The notes beneath the pieces were generated by a model, which was not told where the DNA came from, searched no databases, and worked only from the letters and a program-made list of their open reading frames with translations. 35,321 bases of DNA from Magnetococcales bacterium (GTDB taxonomy: Bacteria > Pseudomonadota > Magnetococcia > Magnetococcales > JADFYX01), in the NCBI GenBank assembly GCA_015232405.1, contig JADFZS010000001.1, forward strand, positions 1-35,321. Reading direction: 5' to 3'. Shown here in pieces: positions 7,576-16,693 of this stretch; positions within the stretch are counted from its first letter, which is position 1; each line of letters begins with the position of its first letter. The position numbers were made by a program, and so were the translations under genes.

Positions 7576-7640
7576 ATAATAATATAAGCTTTTTTTGTCC
7601 AATTTTGGCTTGGGTTAACAATATATCACCAAAACAATTC

Positions 7641-8654
7641 CTATTGATTAGACACCTCAACCAACTTAGCCAACCGTTGGGTAGCTTTGCCAGAGTCGAT
7701 CAACTCACAGGCCATTTTTTGCCCTTCACCAATATCGGGAGCGACTCCGGCAACACATAGAGCAGCTCCAGCGTTTAGGGTGACAATATCCCGTTTTGCT
7801 CCTTTTTCCCCAGCCAGGATTGCATGGGTTATTTTGGCATTTTGTTCTGCATCACCGCCTTTTAGATCATTTGGTGTTGCTCTTGATAGTCCGAACTGCT
7901 CTGGCTGGATATCATAAGTTGCCACGTTGCCACTACGGTCTAGTTCAGAAACCCTGGTTGGCCCTGTGGTTGTTATCTCGTCTAGTCCGTCACTGCCGTG
8001 AACAACAAGAGCATGCTTGGAACCAAGACGACCTAGTACCTGGGCCATGGGGGTGGTAAGTCTGCCATCATAAACACCGATAAGTTGATGGGGAGCACCA
8101 GCAGGGTTGGTGAGGGGGCCGAGAAGGTTGAAGATGGTACGCATTGCCAACTCTGTACGTGGTCCCATCACATGCCGCATGGCTCCGTGATGTCTGGGGG
8201 CGAATATAAAACCAATATTGGCTTCTTCTATGCATTTTTCAACAACAGGCAGCTCAGCGTTGATGTTGACACCTAGTGCGGTGAGTAGATCTGCTGAACC
8301 ACTTTTAGAAGATATAGAACGGTTGCCGTGTTTGGCAACGTTAACGCCTCCAGCAGCAACCACCAAAGCAACAGTTGTTGATATGTTGAAGGTTCCTGAT
8401 CCATCACCACCTGTTCCGCAGGTATCTACAACTGTGCCCTGGGCTTTAACATGAAGAGCTTTGCTACGCATAGCCATGGCAGAGCCAGCAATTTCTTCTA
8501 CTGTCTCTCCCTTGATTCTCAGAGCCACAAGATAGGCGCCAATCTGGGCATCGGTGGTTTTGCCGGACATGATCAAGTCCATGATGTTACATGCTTCATC
8601 TTGGCTTAAGTCGTTACCATCTACAATGTGGGCTATGGCTTTTTGGATGTTCAT
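7641..8654 (-). CDS. trpD: Anthranilate phosphoribosyltransferase
   Basis: TrpD joins anthranilate and PRPP to give phosphoribosyl-anthranilate, the second step of tryptophan synthesis, in the cytoplasm. The 337-residue length is usual for the family. The PRPP-binding GTGGDGSGTFNIST motif is at residues 80-93, and KHGNRS follows at about 108-113. The loop RHHGAMRHVMGPR and the stretch FNLLGPLTNPAGA are also typical. The start has AGAGG 5 nt upstream and lies 8 nt after the trpG stop, so trpE-trpG-trpD are one minus-strand operon. trpC does not follow: downstream is only repeat-rich noncoding DNA, so trpC, F, B and A must lie elsewhere. Confidence 0.97.
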   Translation of the reverse strand: MNIQKAIAHIVDGNDLSQDEACNIMDLIMSGKTTDAQIGAYLVALRIKGETVEEIAGSAMAMRSKALHVKAQGTVVDTCGTGGDGSGTFNISTTVALVVAAGGVNVAKHGNRSISSKSGSADLLTALGVNINAELPVVEKCIEEANIGFIFAPRHHGAMRHVMGPRTELAMRTIFNLLGPLTNPAGAPHQLIGVYDGRLTTPMAQVLGRLGSKHALVVHGSDGLDEITTTGPTRVSELDRSGNVATYDIQPEQFGLSRATPNDLKGGDAEQNAKITHAILAGEKGAKRDIVTLNAGAALCVAGVAPDIGEGQKMACELIDSGKATQRLAKLVEVSNQ

Positions 8655-8662
8655 AAAAACCT

Positions 8663-9247
8663 CTAAATAAATGAGCTGAATTGTTTTTGATTAAGAAAAT
8701 TAGCCAGTAGATCATGGCCTCTATCGGTTAATATGGATTCTGGGTGAAACTGCACCCCCTCCACAGCCATGGTTTTATGTTTTATTCCCATTATGAGGCC
8801 ATCTTCGGTCCAGCCTGTAACAGTCAGGCAGTCTGGCAGGCTCTCTTTTTTAACCACCAACGAGTGGTATCTGGTGGCGATAAGAGGGTTTGGTAGGTTG
8901 GCAAAAACTCCTCTTTGGGTGTGTTGCACCTTTGATATTTTACCGTGCATGACAAATGGAGCGCGCACAACCTCACCACCAAAAGCCTGACCAATGGCTT
9001 GATGACCGAGGCAGACTCCTAAAATTGGGATTTTTCCGGCAAAATGTTTGATGATTTCCAGGGTGACACCTGCTTGGTCCGGTGTGCAGGGTCCAGGGGA
9101 GAGAACAATATGTTCCGGTTTTAGCTCTTCAATTTCTGATATGGTGATTGCATCATTGCGAAAAACTTCGACAATAGCACCAAGCTGACCAAAATATTGG
9201 ACCAGATTATAGGTAAACGAGTCATAGTTATCGATCATCAATAGCAT
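8663..9247 (-). CDS. trpG: Anthranilate synthase glutamine amidotransferase subunit
   Basis: This is a class I glutamine amidotransferase that passes ammonia from glutamine to TrpE for anthranilate formation. The 194 residues include the N-terminal [12 protein letters not shown], the oxyanion-hole LSPGPCTP, the nucleophile C79 in [10 protein letters not shown] and the catalytic pair H168/E170 in VQFHPES. The same subunit type can also serve aminodeoxychorismate synthase (pabA), but its place between trpE and trpD favours TrpG. GGAGT lies about 10 nt before the ATG; the gaps to trpE and trpD are both 8 nt. Confidence 0.95.
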   Translation of the reverse strand: MLLMIDNYDSFTYNLVQYFGQLGAIVEVFRNDAITISEIEELKPEHIVLSPGPCTPDQAGVTLEIIKHFAGKIPILGVCLGHQAIGQAFGGEVVRAPFVMHGKISKVQHTQRGVFANLPNPLIATRYHSLVVKKESLPDCLTVTGWTEDGLIMGIKHKTMAVEGVQFHPESILTDRGHDLLANFLNQKQFSSFI

Positions 9248-9255
9248 GGTTCTTG

Positions 9256-10749
9256 TTACTCCAATCCCCGTTGAACCATATCAACGGCACGAAAGATAGC
9301 TCTGGCTTTTTCCCGTGTCTCTTCATATTCCCGTTCCGGTTTGGAGTCGGCAACGATACCTGCTCCTGCTTGAACATAAAGGGTACCATCTTTAATTACC
9401 GCAGTGCGAATGGTGATGGCTAAATCCATATTTTTGGAAAATGAGATATAACCAACAGTTCCTGAATAGGGTCCACGTCGTGAGACCTCCAGTTCGTCAA
9501 TAATTTCCATGGCGCGAATTTTTGGTGCGCCGCTGACAGTTCCAGCTGGAAAGGTGGCGGCAACAACATCAAAAAGGCTGAGATCTTTACGCAGACGGGC
9601 CTCAACATTTGAGACTATGTGCATAACATGGGAGTATCGCTCGATGGTGAATTGATCGGTAACTTCAACAGAGCCGATTTTGGCAACCCGACCCAGATCG
9701 TTACGGCCTAGATCCACCAGCATGATATGTTCAGAGCACTCTTTTGGATCGGCGAGAAGCTCTTTTTCCAGGGCTTGATCTTCTGCCTCATTTTTTCCCC
9801 GTCGTCTGGTTCCGGCAATTGGCCGTACGGTGACAACGTCCGACTCCTGATGGACTAGGATTTCCGGGCTTGAGCCAACAATGGAAAAATCTCCCAAACG
9901 CAGCATATACATATACGGTGATGGGTTGGTGCTACGCAGAGCACGATAGAGAGATATGGGTTGATGGGGAAACGGTATCGATAATCGTTGGGAGAGGACA
10001 ACCTGAAAAATATCCCCTGCCAATATATACTCTTTGGCTTTTGTTACCGCGTCCTCATATACCTCTCTTGGCATCTCATGGATAAAATCATCTTCGCTAA
10101 TTGTCGATACGCTGGAGTCTATTGGTATAGGTTTTGGCAGTGTCTCTTTTAGGGTGGCGACAATTGTATCTATACGGTTCATGCCTTCATTGTACTGCTG
10201 TTCTAGGTCTACACCATCTTCGATAAATATGTTGGCGACAACTTTCAGTCGTCCTAATAGGTTATCAAATATTAAAATCAGATCCGAGAGCATGAAAATG
10301 GCATCGGGAGTACCAAGTTTATCTGGATTTGAGTCGGGGATATTTTCAAAACAGCGTACAATATCGTAGCCGAAATATCCCACCGCTCCACCATGAAAAC
10401 GGGGTAGGCCGGGAACCGCAACCGGGATGAAGCGGTCCATGTACTCTTCGAGTATAGCCATGGGGTTGCGTCCTGTTATTACCTCCAGAGCTTTACCATC
10501 TTGCTTGATTTCAACCCGTTTGTCATACACTGTAAACAGGGCTGCAGGATCTAACCCCAAAAAGCTATAACGGCCCCACTTCTCCCCACCTTGTACTGAT
10601 TCCAACAAAAAGGCGTACTGACTGTTGGCTGCTACCTTGAGGTAGGCCGAGACCGGAGTGTCCAGATCGGACATGATCTCCTTATAGACAGGAACCAGGT
10701 TTCCTTGTCCGGCGAGTGTTTTGAACTCTTTTAGTGAGGGAACTTTCAT
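9256..10749 (-). CDS. trpE: Anthranilate synthase component I
   Basis: TrpE makes anthranilate from chorismate using ammonia from TrpG. The protein has 497 residues. The N-terminal LLES (48-51) resembles the tryptophan feedback-binding element. The chorismate-binding domain shows [45 protein letters not shown] and [14 protein letters not shown]. It is the first gene of trpEGD. In the ~170 nt upstream I see no short peptide with tandem Trp codons, so classical ribosome-stalling attenuation is not supported. An imperfect hairpin (GCAGG/CCTGC) ends just before the ATG and could limit initiation; no clear Shine-Dalgarno sequence is present there. Confidence 0.96.
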   Translation of the reverse strand: MKVPSLKEFKTLAGQGNLVPVYKEIMSDLDTPVSAYLKVAANSQYAFLLESVQGGEKWGRYSFLGLDPAALFTVYDKRVEIKQDGKALEVITGRNPMAILEEYMDRFIPVAVPGLPRFHGGAVGYFGYDIVRCFENIPDSNPDKLGTPDAIFMLSDLILIFDNLLGRLKVVANIFIEDGVDLEQQYNEGMNRIDTIVATLKETLPKPIPIDSSVSTISEDDFIHEMPREVYEDAVTKAKEYILAGDIFQVVLSQRLSIPFPHQPISLYRALRSTNPSPYMYMLRLGDFSIVGSSPEILVHQESDVVTVRPIAGTRRRGKNEAEDQALEKELLADPKECSEHIMLVDLGRNDLGRVAKIGSVEVTDQFTIERYSHVMHIVSNVEARLRKDLSLFDVVAATFPAGTVSGAPKIRAMEIIDELEVSRRGPYSGTVGYISFSKNMDLAITIRTAVIKDGTLYVQAGAGIVADSKPEREYEETREKARAIFRAVDMVQRGLE

Positions 10750-10922
10750 AGCAGGGTATGTATAGCACTTTTTTTACCTGCAATCACCGGGAAAACCGCT
10801 GTTAGTTGCTTTTAAGAGCGATTCTTTAAGAATAATAAATTTCTTTTAATTTTTGGTATGTTGTCCTGTCTCAATGGTTGGGTGTAGGCACGTTTGAAAG
10901 CTCTTGCCATCTTTTATAGCTG

Positions 10923-11612
10923 TTATAGATCTTTTCCTGCCCAAATTACCCGACCGATAATATCCACCCCCTGGCTCTCAGCCATGTTTATCTCAAAAGG
11001 TGGCGATAGGGGGTTGTCGGAGTGGATGTTGATAACATGGTTTGGCCGTTTTTGCAGCCGTTTGGCGTAGAGTTGATCCTCCATACGCAGAACAAAAATA
11101 CGGTTGTCGATAGGCTCTTTTTGTCTAAGATCCACAAGCAAAACATCACCGTTGGAGATGGTGGGGTGCATGGAGTCGCCAACGGCATCGATGACGGTTA
11201 AAAAACGTGGGTTTAAGCGGCGTTTTTTCAGCCACACATTTTTAAAAGCGAGATGACCGTTTATCTGATCATCATCCGGCTGGGTCTCCCCCGGTCCCAT
11301 GCTGGCGGTGGCGGTGTAGTGGGGGATTAAAACAAAATCGTTTAAGGTGTCTGCCATATCATGGTCAACTTCCACATAGGGGGAGTTGTCTGAATCGGGG
11401 TCAACGTCCATCCATCCCGGCTGTTTGTTAAACCGCTCCTCAATACGACGAGCCAAAGCTTCACCAACATTACGCCGACCTTTAGCACTCATAATCTGGC
11501 TTAAATAAGATGGATCGGTATCAATTTTACGGGCAACACTAGACTGGCTACCCTCCTGGCGAATGATCTGGGCCAACTTCTCCCGCCGTAAATCACTAAT
11601 ATCCCTAACCAT
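10923..11612 (-). CDS. XRE-type HTH repressor with S24/LexA-like C-terminal domain
   Basis: The 229-residue protein has an N-terminal helix-turn-helix (about residues 10-65: SSVARKIDTDPSYLSQIMS) and a C-terminal S24 fold. The catalytic serine S147 is in GDSMHPTISNGD and the lysine K184 in LYAKRLQKRP. Phage CI-like repressors of this type can self-cleave at an Ala-Gly or Cys-Gly bond when RecA is activated. Here the expected area reads TATASMGPGE without such a bond, so self-cleavage is doubtful. AGGAG lies 7 nt before the ATG. Operator-like inverted repeats sit 30-65 nt upstream, suggesting autoregulation. No phage structural or integrase genes are nearby. Confidence 0.85.
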   Translation of the reverse strand: MVRDISDLRREKLAQIIRQEGSQSSVARKIDTDPSYLSQIMSAKGRRNVGEALARRIEERFNKQPGWMDVDPDSDNSPYVEVDHDMADTLNDFVLIPHYTATASMGPGETQPDDDQINGHLAFKNVWLKKRRLNPRFLTVIDAVGDSMHPTISNGDVLLVDLRQKEPIDNRIFVLRMEDQLYAKRLQKRPNHVINIHSDNPLSPPFEINMAESQGVDIIGRVIWAGKDL

Positions 11613-11641
11613 GGATCTGCTCCTGATATGTAATGGTTGAC

Positions 11642-11677
11642 GCTAATAAAAGATTAGCACCGCTAATATATTAACGC
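11642..11677. promoter_or_regulatory. Pair of operator-like sites upstream of the S24 repressor
   Basis: Site 1 is a perfect inverted repeat, GCTAAT-N5-ATTAGC (11642-11658). Site 2 (11662-11677) is an imperfect version, GCTAATATATTAACGC. The centre-to-centre spacing is about two helical turns, as expected for cooperative binding of XRE repressor dimers. The assignment rests on position and symmetry only. Confidence 0.55.
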
Positions 11678-11721
11678 AACTTAAAATTTTATCGTGAAAA
11701 TTTTTTTTTCTGGGATATTTA

Positions 11722-11895
11722 TTAGTGATTTTTGGTAAAAACTTTTTGGCGTTTAAGTTTGGGATCTACGAATGAGGTTTCAGTTGAGGTTATAAGCAGA
11801 CCATTAGCAACTACAAAGTCCAATACCATTCTTGGTGTTGAGTGTTCTTTAAGAGTGGCACTGATTAGTATATTTGTGTCAAGCACAACTCGCAT
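11722..11895 (-). pseudogene. Truncated PIN-domain toxin remnant
   Basis: A 57-codon frame starts MRVVLDTNILISATL, the classic beginning of a PIN-domain ribonuclease of the VapC/PF13470 kind with its first acidic residue (D6). It continues to about LLITSTET and then runs through unrelated sequence to an early stop. Intact relatives are about 130-140 residues and carry three more acidic residues, missing here. It begins 3 nt after the stop codon of the antitoxin-like gene, the normal order for such modules. It is too short for the ORF-length cutoffs often used and is most likely non-functional. Confidence 0.7.
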
Positions 11896-11898
11896 ATT

Positions 11899-12135
11899 TT
11901 AATCTTCATTAATTACTGATTTGATATCATCATCGGTAATACCTGCTGCTTGTGCCTCTCTGCTAAATTGTGACATAGCATTTTTAAGTCGCCCTCCAGC
12001 TTTAAGACGCTGATTGGTCTCTAACTCTTCTGGTGATATAACCTCCACCTTTACTTCGGCATTTGGTGCAGCACCAATTTTTTCAGCAAAAGAGTCGGGG
12101 AGTTCATCTCCTCTAAAAGTGGTAAAAGTAGGCAT
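11899..12135 (-). CDS. Antitoxin-like small protein paired with the PIN remnant
   Basis: The 78-residue acidic protein (MPTFTTFRGDELPD...) has a long helical C-terminal half containing QRLKAGGRLKNAMSQFSREA, which fits antitoxins encoded directly before PF13470-type PIN toxins. A good ribosome-binding site (GGAATGGAG) precedes the ATG. Since its partner appears broken, it may persist as an orphan antitoxin or be on the way to decay. The identity is inferred mostly from gene order; I do not recognise a named family with certainty. Confidence 0.6.
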   Translation of the reverse strand: MPTFTTFRGDELPDSFAEKIGAAPNAEVKVEVISPEELETNQRLKAGGRLKNAMSQFSREAQAAGITDDDIKSVINED

Positions 12136-12434
12136 TGCTCCATTCCTATTCTTTGTTGGATTGCTAAATCTACAACTGGCAGTATAACACTTTTTATAGT
12201 GATTTTGTGGTTTTTACTAGAAATTATTTTTGGTGGTAGAGCAGTAAAAAAGCAATCTGGCACAAACCATAAATAAAACTCCATTGATATCATCAGTTTT
12301 AAGTAGGTATATTATAATAATTATAGATGATTGGTGTTTGGGATAATATACAATATTATTGTTGTATGCATTTTTGTAAGATATTCCTGATTTTCAGAGT
12401 TTTTTTAATGTAGCAGAACTAAAGGTTGATTAGC
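12136..12434. other. AT-rich intergenic region between antitoxin and NACHT gene
   Basis: About 300 bp between two divergent genes, very A+T rich and with no convincing gene. An inverted repeat ATACAA-N8-TTGTAT (12348-12367) lies about 70 nt before the NACHT start and could be a regulator site. Promoters for both divergent genes must lie here, but the A/T-richness prevents a reliable call. Confidence 0.5.
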
Positions 12435-15400
12435 ATGAAAGACCATTACTCTTTTGAAGATGTCTGTAACTACATGAAAGAACACTGTGGGGTTTCAGAA
12501 GAAGAGATAGGAAAAGAGGCTGATCCGATACTTGGTCTATTAATATCTGGAATAGCAGCTTGCTATCCTTATGCAATATCTACAACTGCTATCTCTTTGA
12601 TTGGGTTAAAAAATGAACTTGTAAAATCCAGCCGTTTTCTTATCGGTAAAATCACCAAGGCAGCTTCTAAAGATGAGACATATATACAGCGGCAGCAAAG
12701 AGCAGAATATGCTTTTACTCTCATATGTTATACAAGTTTTGCAGAGGCATATGAAGCGTTTGTAAAAAAAGAACTTGTTCCAGCTGGATTAACTCTTGAG
12801 GATAATGATTCTTCTTTGAGTCAAGCTATAGCTATTTTGAATGCTATAAAATATGACATGCAAGATATAGATAGTCATAATTTATCTAAAGTTAACTTTG
12901 CAAGTACAATATCTTTACCCCACCCTACTGAATTGCTTAATAAGGATATCTTAGAACCTTTAGAGCTATTTCTAAACTTGACTGAGTTTTTGAGTGTTCT
13001 TGTTAAACGTAGCAAATCTTTGGGAAATTTAACGGACAGTGAAAAAAAGCAGCTAGAAAAAAAATGGGAAAAACTACCGGGACAGGCGAGTAAGATTTTT
13101 CACAGCCAATATGTTGAATTGGCAAAACAGTTTGATGAGTTTCATTTTTGGTCGCAGTTTCATGAACATAAACGTACAAGAGAAGCTTTAAAAGCTGTTG
13201 ATGGTAACATATTTTCATCTTTGGACGTACTTGATAGTGTTGAAAAAAAATTAGATGTTGGGTTTGCCGAGCTTGGGGAGTCTATACAAAACATACCTTT
13301 GCTTATTGAAACCGCTACCAATAACAAAGCTTTGCAGCGGATGACAGAAAAATATCAGGAACGCATTAACGCCCCAATTTTCAAAGATGAGGTAAAGCTG
13401 GATAAAGATGATATCTCACTAAGTTACCCCAAACGTTGTGAGATATTTATACCGCAGAATTTTCGTGTTATCCGAGCCACTAGCTCTGGAATGAAGTTAG
13501 AGGATAAAGCTCTTTGGAAAGATCTTACCATCCATAAAAATCTTAGCTCTTTTATAATTCGATATTTTGCTTTTTCCCATAGTGTTCACTCACCAATATT
13601 GGTTTTGGGCCACCCTGGTTCAGGCAAATCTATGTTTACTGAGATACTGGCGGCTAAACTTTCTAGCACAGTTTTTAAACCAATTCGAGTTGTTCTAAGA
13701 GATCTTAAAAAAGTAAACCAATCCATTCGTGATCAGATTGAAGAACAGATTGAAAAAGATTCTGACATGGTTGTTAAATGGTTGGATTTTCGTGAAGCCA
13801 TCGGTGATACACCTCCGCTAATAATTTTGGATGGATTTGACGAGTTATTACAAACAACAGGAAGGGCGTTTGCCAACTATCTGCGTGAGGTACAAGCATT
13901 TCAACAAGAGGAGTATAGAGCTGGCAGACCTGTAAGATTTATGATAACCAGCCGGATAACTTTGATAGGTAAAGCAGAGTTGCCAGATGATTGTACCGTT
14001 GTGCGTTTATCACGTTTTGACCCCGACCAGCAAAAACAGTGGGTGAAGGAGTGGAACAGATGCAACAAAAAGAATGCCACCAACAAATTTAAAAATTTTT
14101 CACCTCCATACAAGCGGAATAGCTGGAGCAAAAAAGAGATAAAAAAACATGAAAATATAAATGATCTCATGGAGCAACCACTCCTTTTGACCATGTTGGC
14201 TATTTATGACGCTATAACAGGAAATGAGATCACCAATAACCATGGGGATATCAATAGGACCATACTTTACGATAGCTTGCTACGTTATTTTGTGGATAGG
14301 CAACGCAGAAAAGATCTGCTGTATAGGAATATGGGTAAAGATGGACAAACAGCTGTTGTCGATAAAGATATTGAAAGACTTGGGGTAACTGCTCTTGGAA
14401 TGCTCAATAGGGGGCGGTTATCAATTCAATGTGATACTTTAAATGGAGATCTTAAATATTTTGGCCTCATAGATGATAAAATTGAAAATGATGGCTCTCA
14501 CCTGACTTCAGCTGACAATCTTCTCGGCAGTTTCTTTTTTGTTCATGAGGATAAAGCAGGCAAAGAAAAAAATGCCAAGGAAATGGCAGCACCTACCTCC
14601 TATGAGTTTCTCCATAAAACATTTGGTGAGTTTTTGGCTGCCCAATGGATTTTTAGCCAAGCATATGAAAAGTTTTTAGATTTCAAATATATGTATGATA
14701 ATCCCAGGCAGAAGATACAAATACCTACTATTTTGCAAGATCAAAATTGGCCCGGAAAAAATTGGTTCGCAGGTATCATGCACACACCCTTCCATCACGA
14801 GCCTGTGGTAATGCAGATGCTTTATGATTGGTGTCAACACTATCTGGAAAAAGAGGGGGTTGATGACTCTGAGTTTTTTACCCATATCGATACAATTTTA
14901 CAAAGTCAATTTAGTTGTCTTCTCAATGGTCAGCATTTTCCTTCATTTATGAATGATAATAGCACTATATATGGGCAACAACCTCTACACGGATATTTGG
15001 CTATATATAGCATGAACCTCGTTATTCTGCGGACTGTTTTGGATAAAAGGGAGTATCTGTTTGATGAAAAGCTGATTGATGAAAATATTATTGATAAAGA
15101 AAAAATGCTCGCTACAAGATCAACAGAGTCAGAAGGGGAAAAGACTGATTCTATCAACAGGGATCGTAGCTACCCATGGGACCGTCTTACCAATTTATGG
15201 CGATCTTGGTATTCATTTGATGGACTAAACGGTTTAACAAATATATTAAAGGCAAAACGACATGCCGATTGTGTTATTCACATAGAGGCACTTAGACCAT
15301 TTGATGATTCATCACCACGTAACAGGTTAGATCTTGTGCGTAGAGTTGCTATATCTTTAGGTGATGATCTCCTCCACGGCTTGGCAGGGCAGACATATAT

Positions 15401-16589
15401 CAACCATTTTCACCATACGGTCAAAGAGCAACAAAGTTCAGATAGTAGGTTGTTGGCTAAAGAAGGAATTTGGTTGAAATGGAATGAGAACTTAAAAGAG
15501 GCAGAAGAGATTATTTACAATCAACAATTGGACTTAGAATCTTTAGACAGGTTATGGGGTATTCTAATAGATTTCCAAGATAATTTTCTCATTACTAAAG
15601 AACAATGTCATCCACAAGTAGGTAAAAACATTATCCGTTTAATACCAAGTTTTCCATATTCAAGAGATATCGTTCAAATGGTTAAAATTTTATTGGATGT
15701 CGTTTTGGAAGAGGAAAAAAACTTAGAGGGGTCTTGGTTTTTTTTGGAAATTATGTCTGCCTTGAATGTAATTGCTACAAATAGCTTGTATGCTAACCAT
15801 ATTGAGAACAGCTTTAACTATGAAGAATATTCTCTTTTATTTGATTTAATCGAGTGTAAACCTAAATATGCAATAATATATTATAATTTTGTTAAATTGC
15901 TTGGTCTAAGAGAACCATCTTGGTTTAAAAGGGTGATTCTCAATATAAATCCTAAAGAGTTTTTAGAATTAGTTGAGTTTTTTCCAGATCAAACAGCTGA
16001 ATTGCTTAGTTTTATAGGTAAGATTCCTGGTAAGGCTGAACAAATTTGGATTAAAGAAATCTCCAAGGGTATTGATCCAGTAGTATTTATCAATTCTTTT
16101 ATTGGAAATCCATTAAAAGCTTTGAAGGTGTTGAATTTGTTGAATTATAATATAGCAATTCTTGAAGATATTTACTTGTTTAATTTTAGAGAATTTGATT
16201 CATATAGAATATCTAGATCTATTGGTCAAAACCTTGAAAATTTGGTTGTTTTCTTTGATTTTGCTAAAAATAATGTTGGAACGAAGTCTTCTTGGATTAG
16301 AGCTGTTATTCAACAAATAGCACCTGGAGAAATTGTGGCGTTGCTTGAAGATTTTTCAAAACAAAGAGATGTCATTGCTCTTATAAATCTATTTCAACAA
16401 TTTGATGATGGTTTTCTGGTTAGGTTTTTTGAAGCAATTAAATTGCAGAACAATGTCGGTATGTTGCTGAATATATTAACTTTGAAAAAATTGGTTAGCT
16501 TGCAAAAAATTGCAGAAGAGGCGGGTGAAACGGGGATTGCAGATAATGTCAAAGATTATATTAATGAGGCGACATTGCTGATAAGATAA
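12435..16589 (+). CDS. NACHT-like STAND NTPase, putative defence protein
   Basis: I place the start at the ATG with AAAGG 9 nt upstream (an in-frame TTG lies 9 nt earlier), giving 1384 residues. Residues 1-385 are largely helical and of no family I can name. A P-loop NTPase follows: Walker A GHPGSGKS (392-399, K398), Walker B LIILDGFDELL (D466, D469, E470) and the sensor-like FMITSR near 500. Further on, YEFLHKTFGEFLAA at about 724-737 is the conserved signature seen after the NTPase in NACHT proteins. The last ~640 residues look like a helical repeat or sensor region, and the gene becomes more A+T rich there. By family knowledge, bacterial NACHT proteins often act as single-gene or effector-fused anti-phage sensors. 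The neighbouring toxin-antitoxin remnant and repressor fit an accessory region. No enzymatic effector is visible, so the mechanism is unknown. Confidence 0.75.
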   Translation: MKDHYSFEDVCNYMKEHCGVSEEEIGKEADPILGLLISGIAACYPYAISTTAISLIGLKNELVKSSRFLIGKITKAASKDETYIQRQQRAEYAFTLICYTSFAEAYEAFVKKELVPAGLTLEDNDSSLSQAIAILNAIKYDMQDIDSHNLSKVNFASTISLPHPTELLNKDILEPLELFLNLTEFLSVLVKRSKSLGNLTDSEKKQLEKKWEKLPGQASKIFHSQYVELAKQFDEFHFWSQFHEHKRTREALKAVDGNIFSSLDVLDSVEKKLDVGFAELGESIQNIPLLIETATNNKALQRMTEKYQERINAPIFKDEVKLDKDDISLSYPKRCEIFIPQNFRVIRATSSGMKLEDKALWKDLTIHKNLSSFIIRYFAFSHSVHSPILVLGHPGSGKSMFTEILAAKLSSTVFKPIRVVLRDLKKVNQSIRDQIEEQIEKDSDMVVKWLDFREAIGDTPPLIILDGFDELLQTTGRAFANYLREVQAFQQEEYRAGRPVRFMITSRITLIGKAELPDDCTVVRLSRFDPDQQKQWVKEWNRCNKKNATNKFKNFSPPYKRNSWSKKEIKKHENINDLMEQPLLLTMLAIYDAITGNEITNNHGDINRTILYDSLLRYFVDRQRRKDLLYRNMGKDGQTAVVDKDIERLGVTALGMLNRGRLSIQCDTLNGDLKYFGLIDDKIENDGSHLTSADNLLGSFFFVHEDKAGKEKNAKEMAAPTSYEFLHKTFGEFLAAQWIFSQAYEKFLDFKYMYDNPRQKIQIPTILQDQNWPGKNWFAGIMHTPFHHEPVVMQMLYDWCQHYLEKEGVDDSEFFTHIDTILQSQFSCLLNGQHFPSFMNDNSTIYGQQPLHGYLAIYSMNLVILRTVLDKREYLFDEKLIDENIIDKEKMLATRSTESEGEKTDSINRDRSYPWDRLTNLWRSWYSFDGLNGLTNILKAKRHADCVIHIEALRPFDDSSPRNRLDLVRRVAISLGDDLLHGLAGQTYINHFHHTVKEQQSSDSRLLAKEGIWLKWNENLKEAEEIIYNQQLDLESLDRLWGILIDFQDNFLITKEQCHPQVGKNIIRLIPSFPYSRDIVQMVKILLDVVLEEEKNLEGSWFFLEIMSALNVIATNSLYANHIENSFNYEEYSLLFDLIECKPKYAIIYYNFVKLLGLREPSWFKRVILNINPKEFLELVEFFPDQTAELLSFIGKIPGKAEQIWIKEISKGIDPVVFINSFIGNPLKALKVLNLLNYNIAILEDIYLFNFREFDSYRISRSIGQNLENLVVFFDFAKNNVGTKSSWIRAVIQQIAPGEIVALLEDFSKQRDVIALINLFQQFDDGFLVRFFEAIKLQNNVGMLLNILTLKKLVSLQKIAEEAGETGIADNVKDYINEATLLIR

Positions 16590-16621
16590 GCAACTGTTTA
16601 ATTGTTATGTGGCATCAAGCA

Positions 16622-16667
16622 CCCGAAACTGCACCATTTTTTATGGTCTAAATGATGCAGTTTCGGG
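16622..16667. terminator. Hairpin between convergent NACHT and CNBD genes
   Basis: Arms CCCGAAACTGCA (16622-16633) and TGCAGTTTCGGG (16656-16667) are a perfect 12-bp inverted repeat, with a nested ACCAT/ATGGT pair in the loop. It lies 33 nt after one stop codon and 27 nt after the other, so it can serve both convergent genes. It has no T-run, so the termination role is inferred from position. Confidence 0.5.
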
Positions 16668-16693
16668 CTTGCATGGGGCTTTCTGGTTTTGCC

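Larger units (their letters stand above)
7020..7640. other. Repeat-rich noncoding tract between the kinase-fusion gene and trpD
   Basis: About 620 bp without a credible gene. It lies between two convergent genes and holds, in order, a 48-bp palindromic element, a 54-bp structured repeat, a hairpin at 7164-7210, a 21-bp perfect inverted repeat at 7221-7271, two direct copies of a ~45-bp repeat, and an inverted second copy of the 54-bp repeat. The phrase AAGGTTTTGCCTGT occurs both at 7024-7037 and at the end of the first 54-bp repeat. Confidence 0.8.

Noticed and set aside
6700-7640. Diversity-generating retroelement using the FGE-like C-terminus as variable region
   Set aside because: FGE-like domains are common DGR targets, but no reverse transcriptase gene and no second near-copy of the gene's 3' end differing at adenines were seen in the window.
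10750-10922. Tryptophan leader peptide and attenuator before trpE
   Set aside because: No short frame with tandem Trp codons was found on the minus strand; only an imperfect hairpin next to the start codon is present.
10923-11612. Prophage remnant signalled by the S24 repressor
   Set aside because: No integrase, structural, lysis or attachment-site sequence was found in the flanking 10 kb.
12051-12293. An 80-codon minus-strand frame overlapping the antitoxin start
   Set aside because: It overlaps the better-supported antitoxin frame, has low-complexity hydrophobic content and no good ribosome-binding site.
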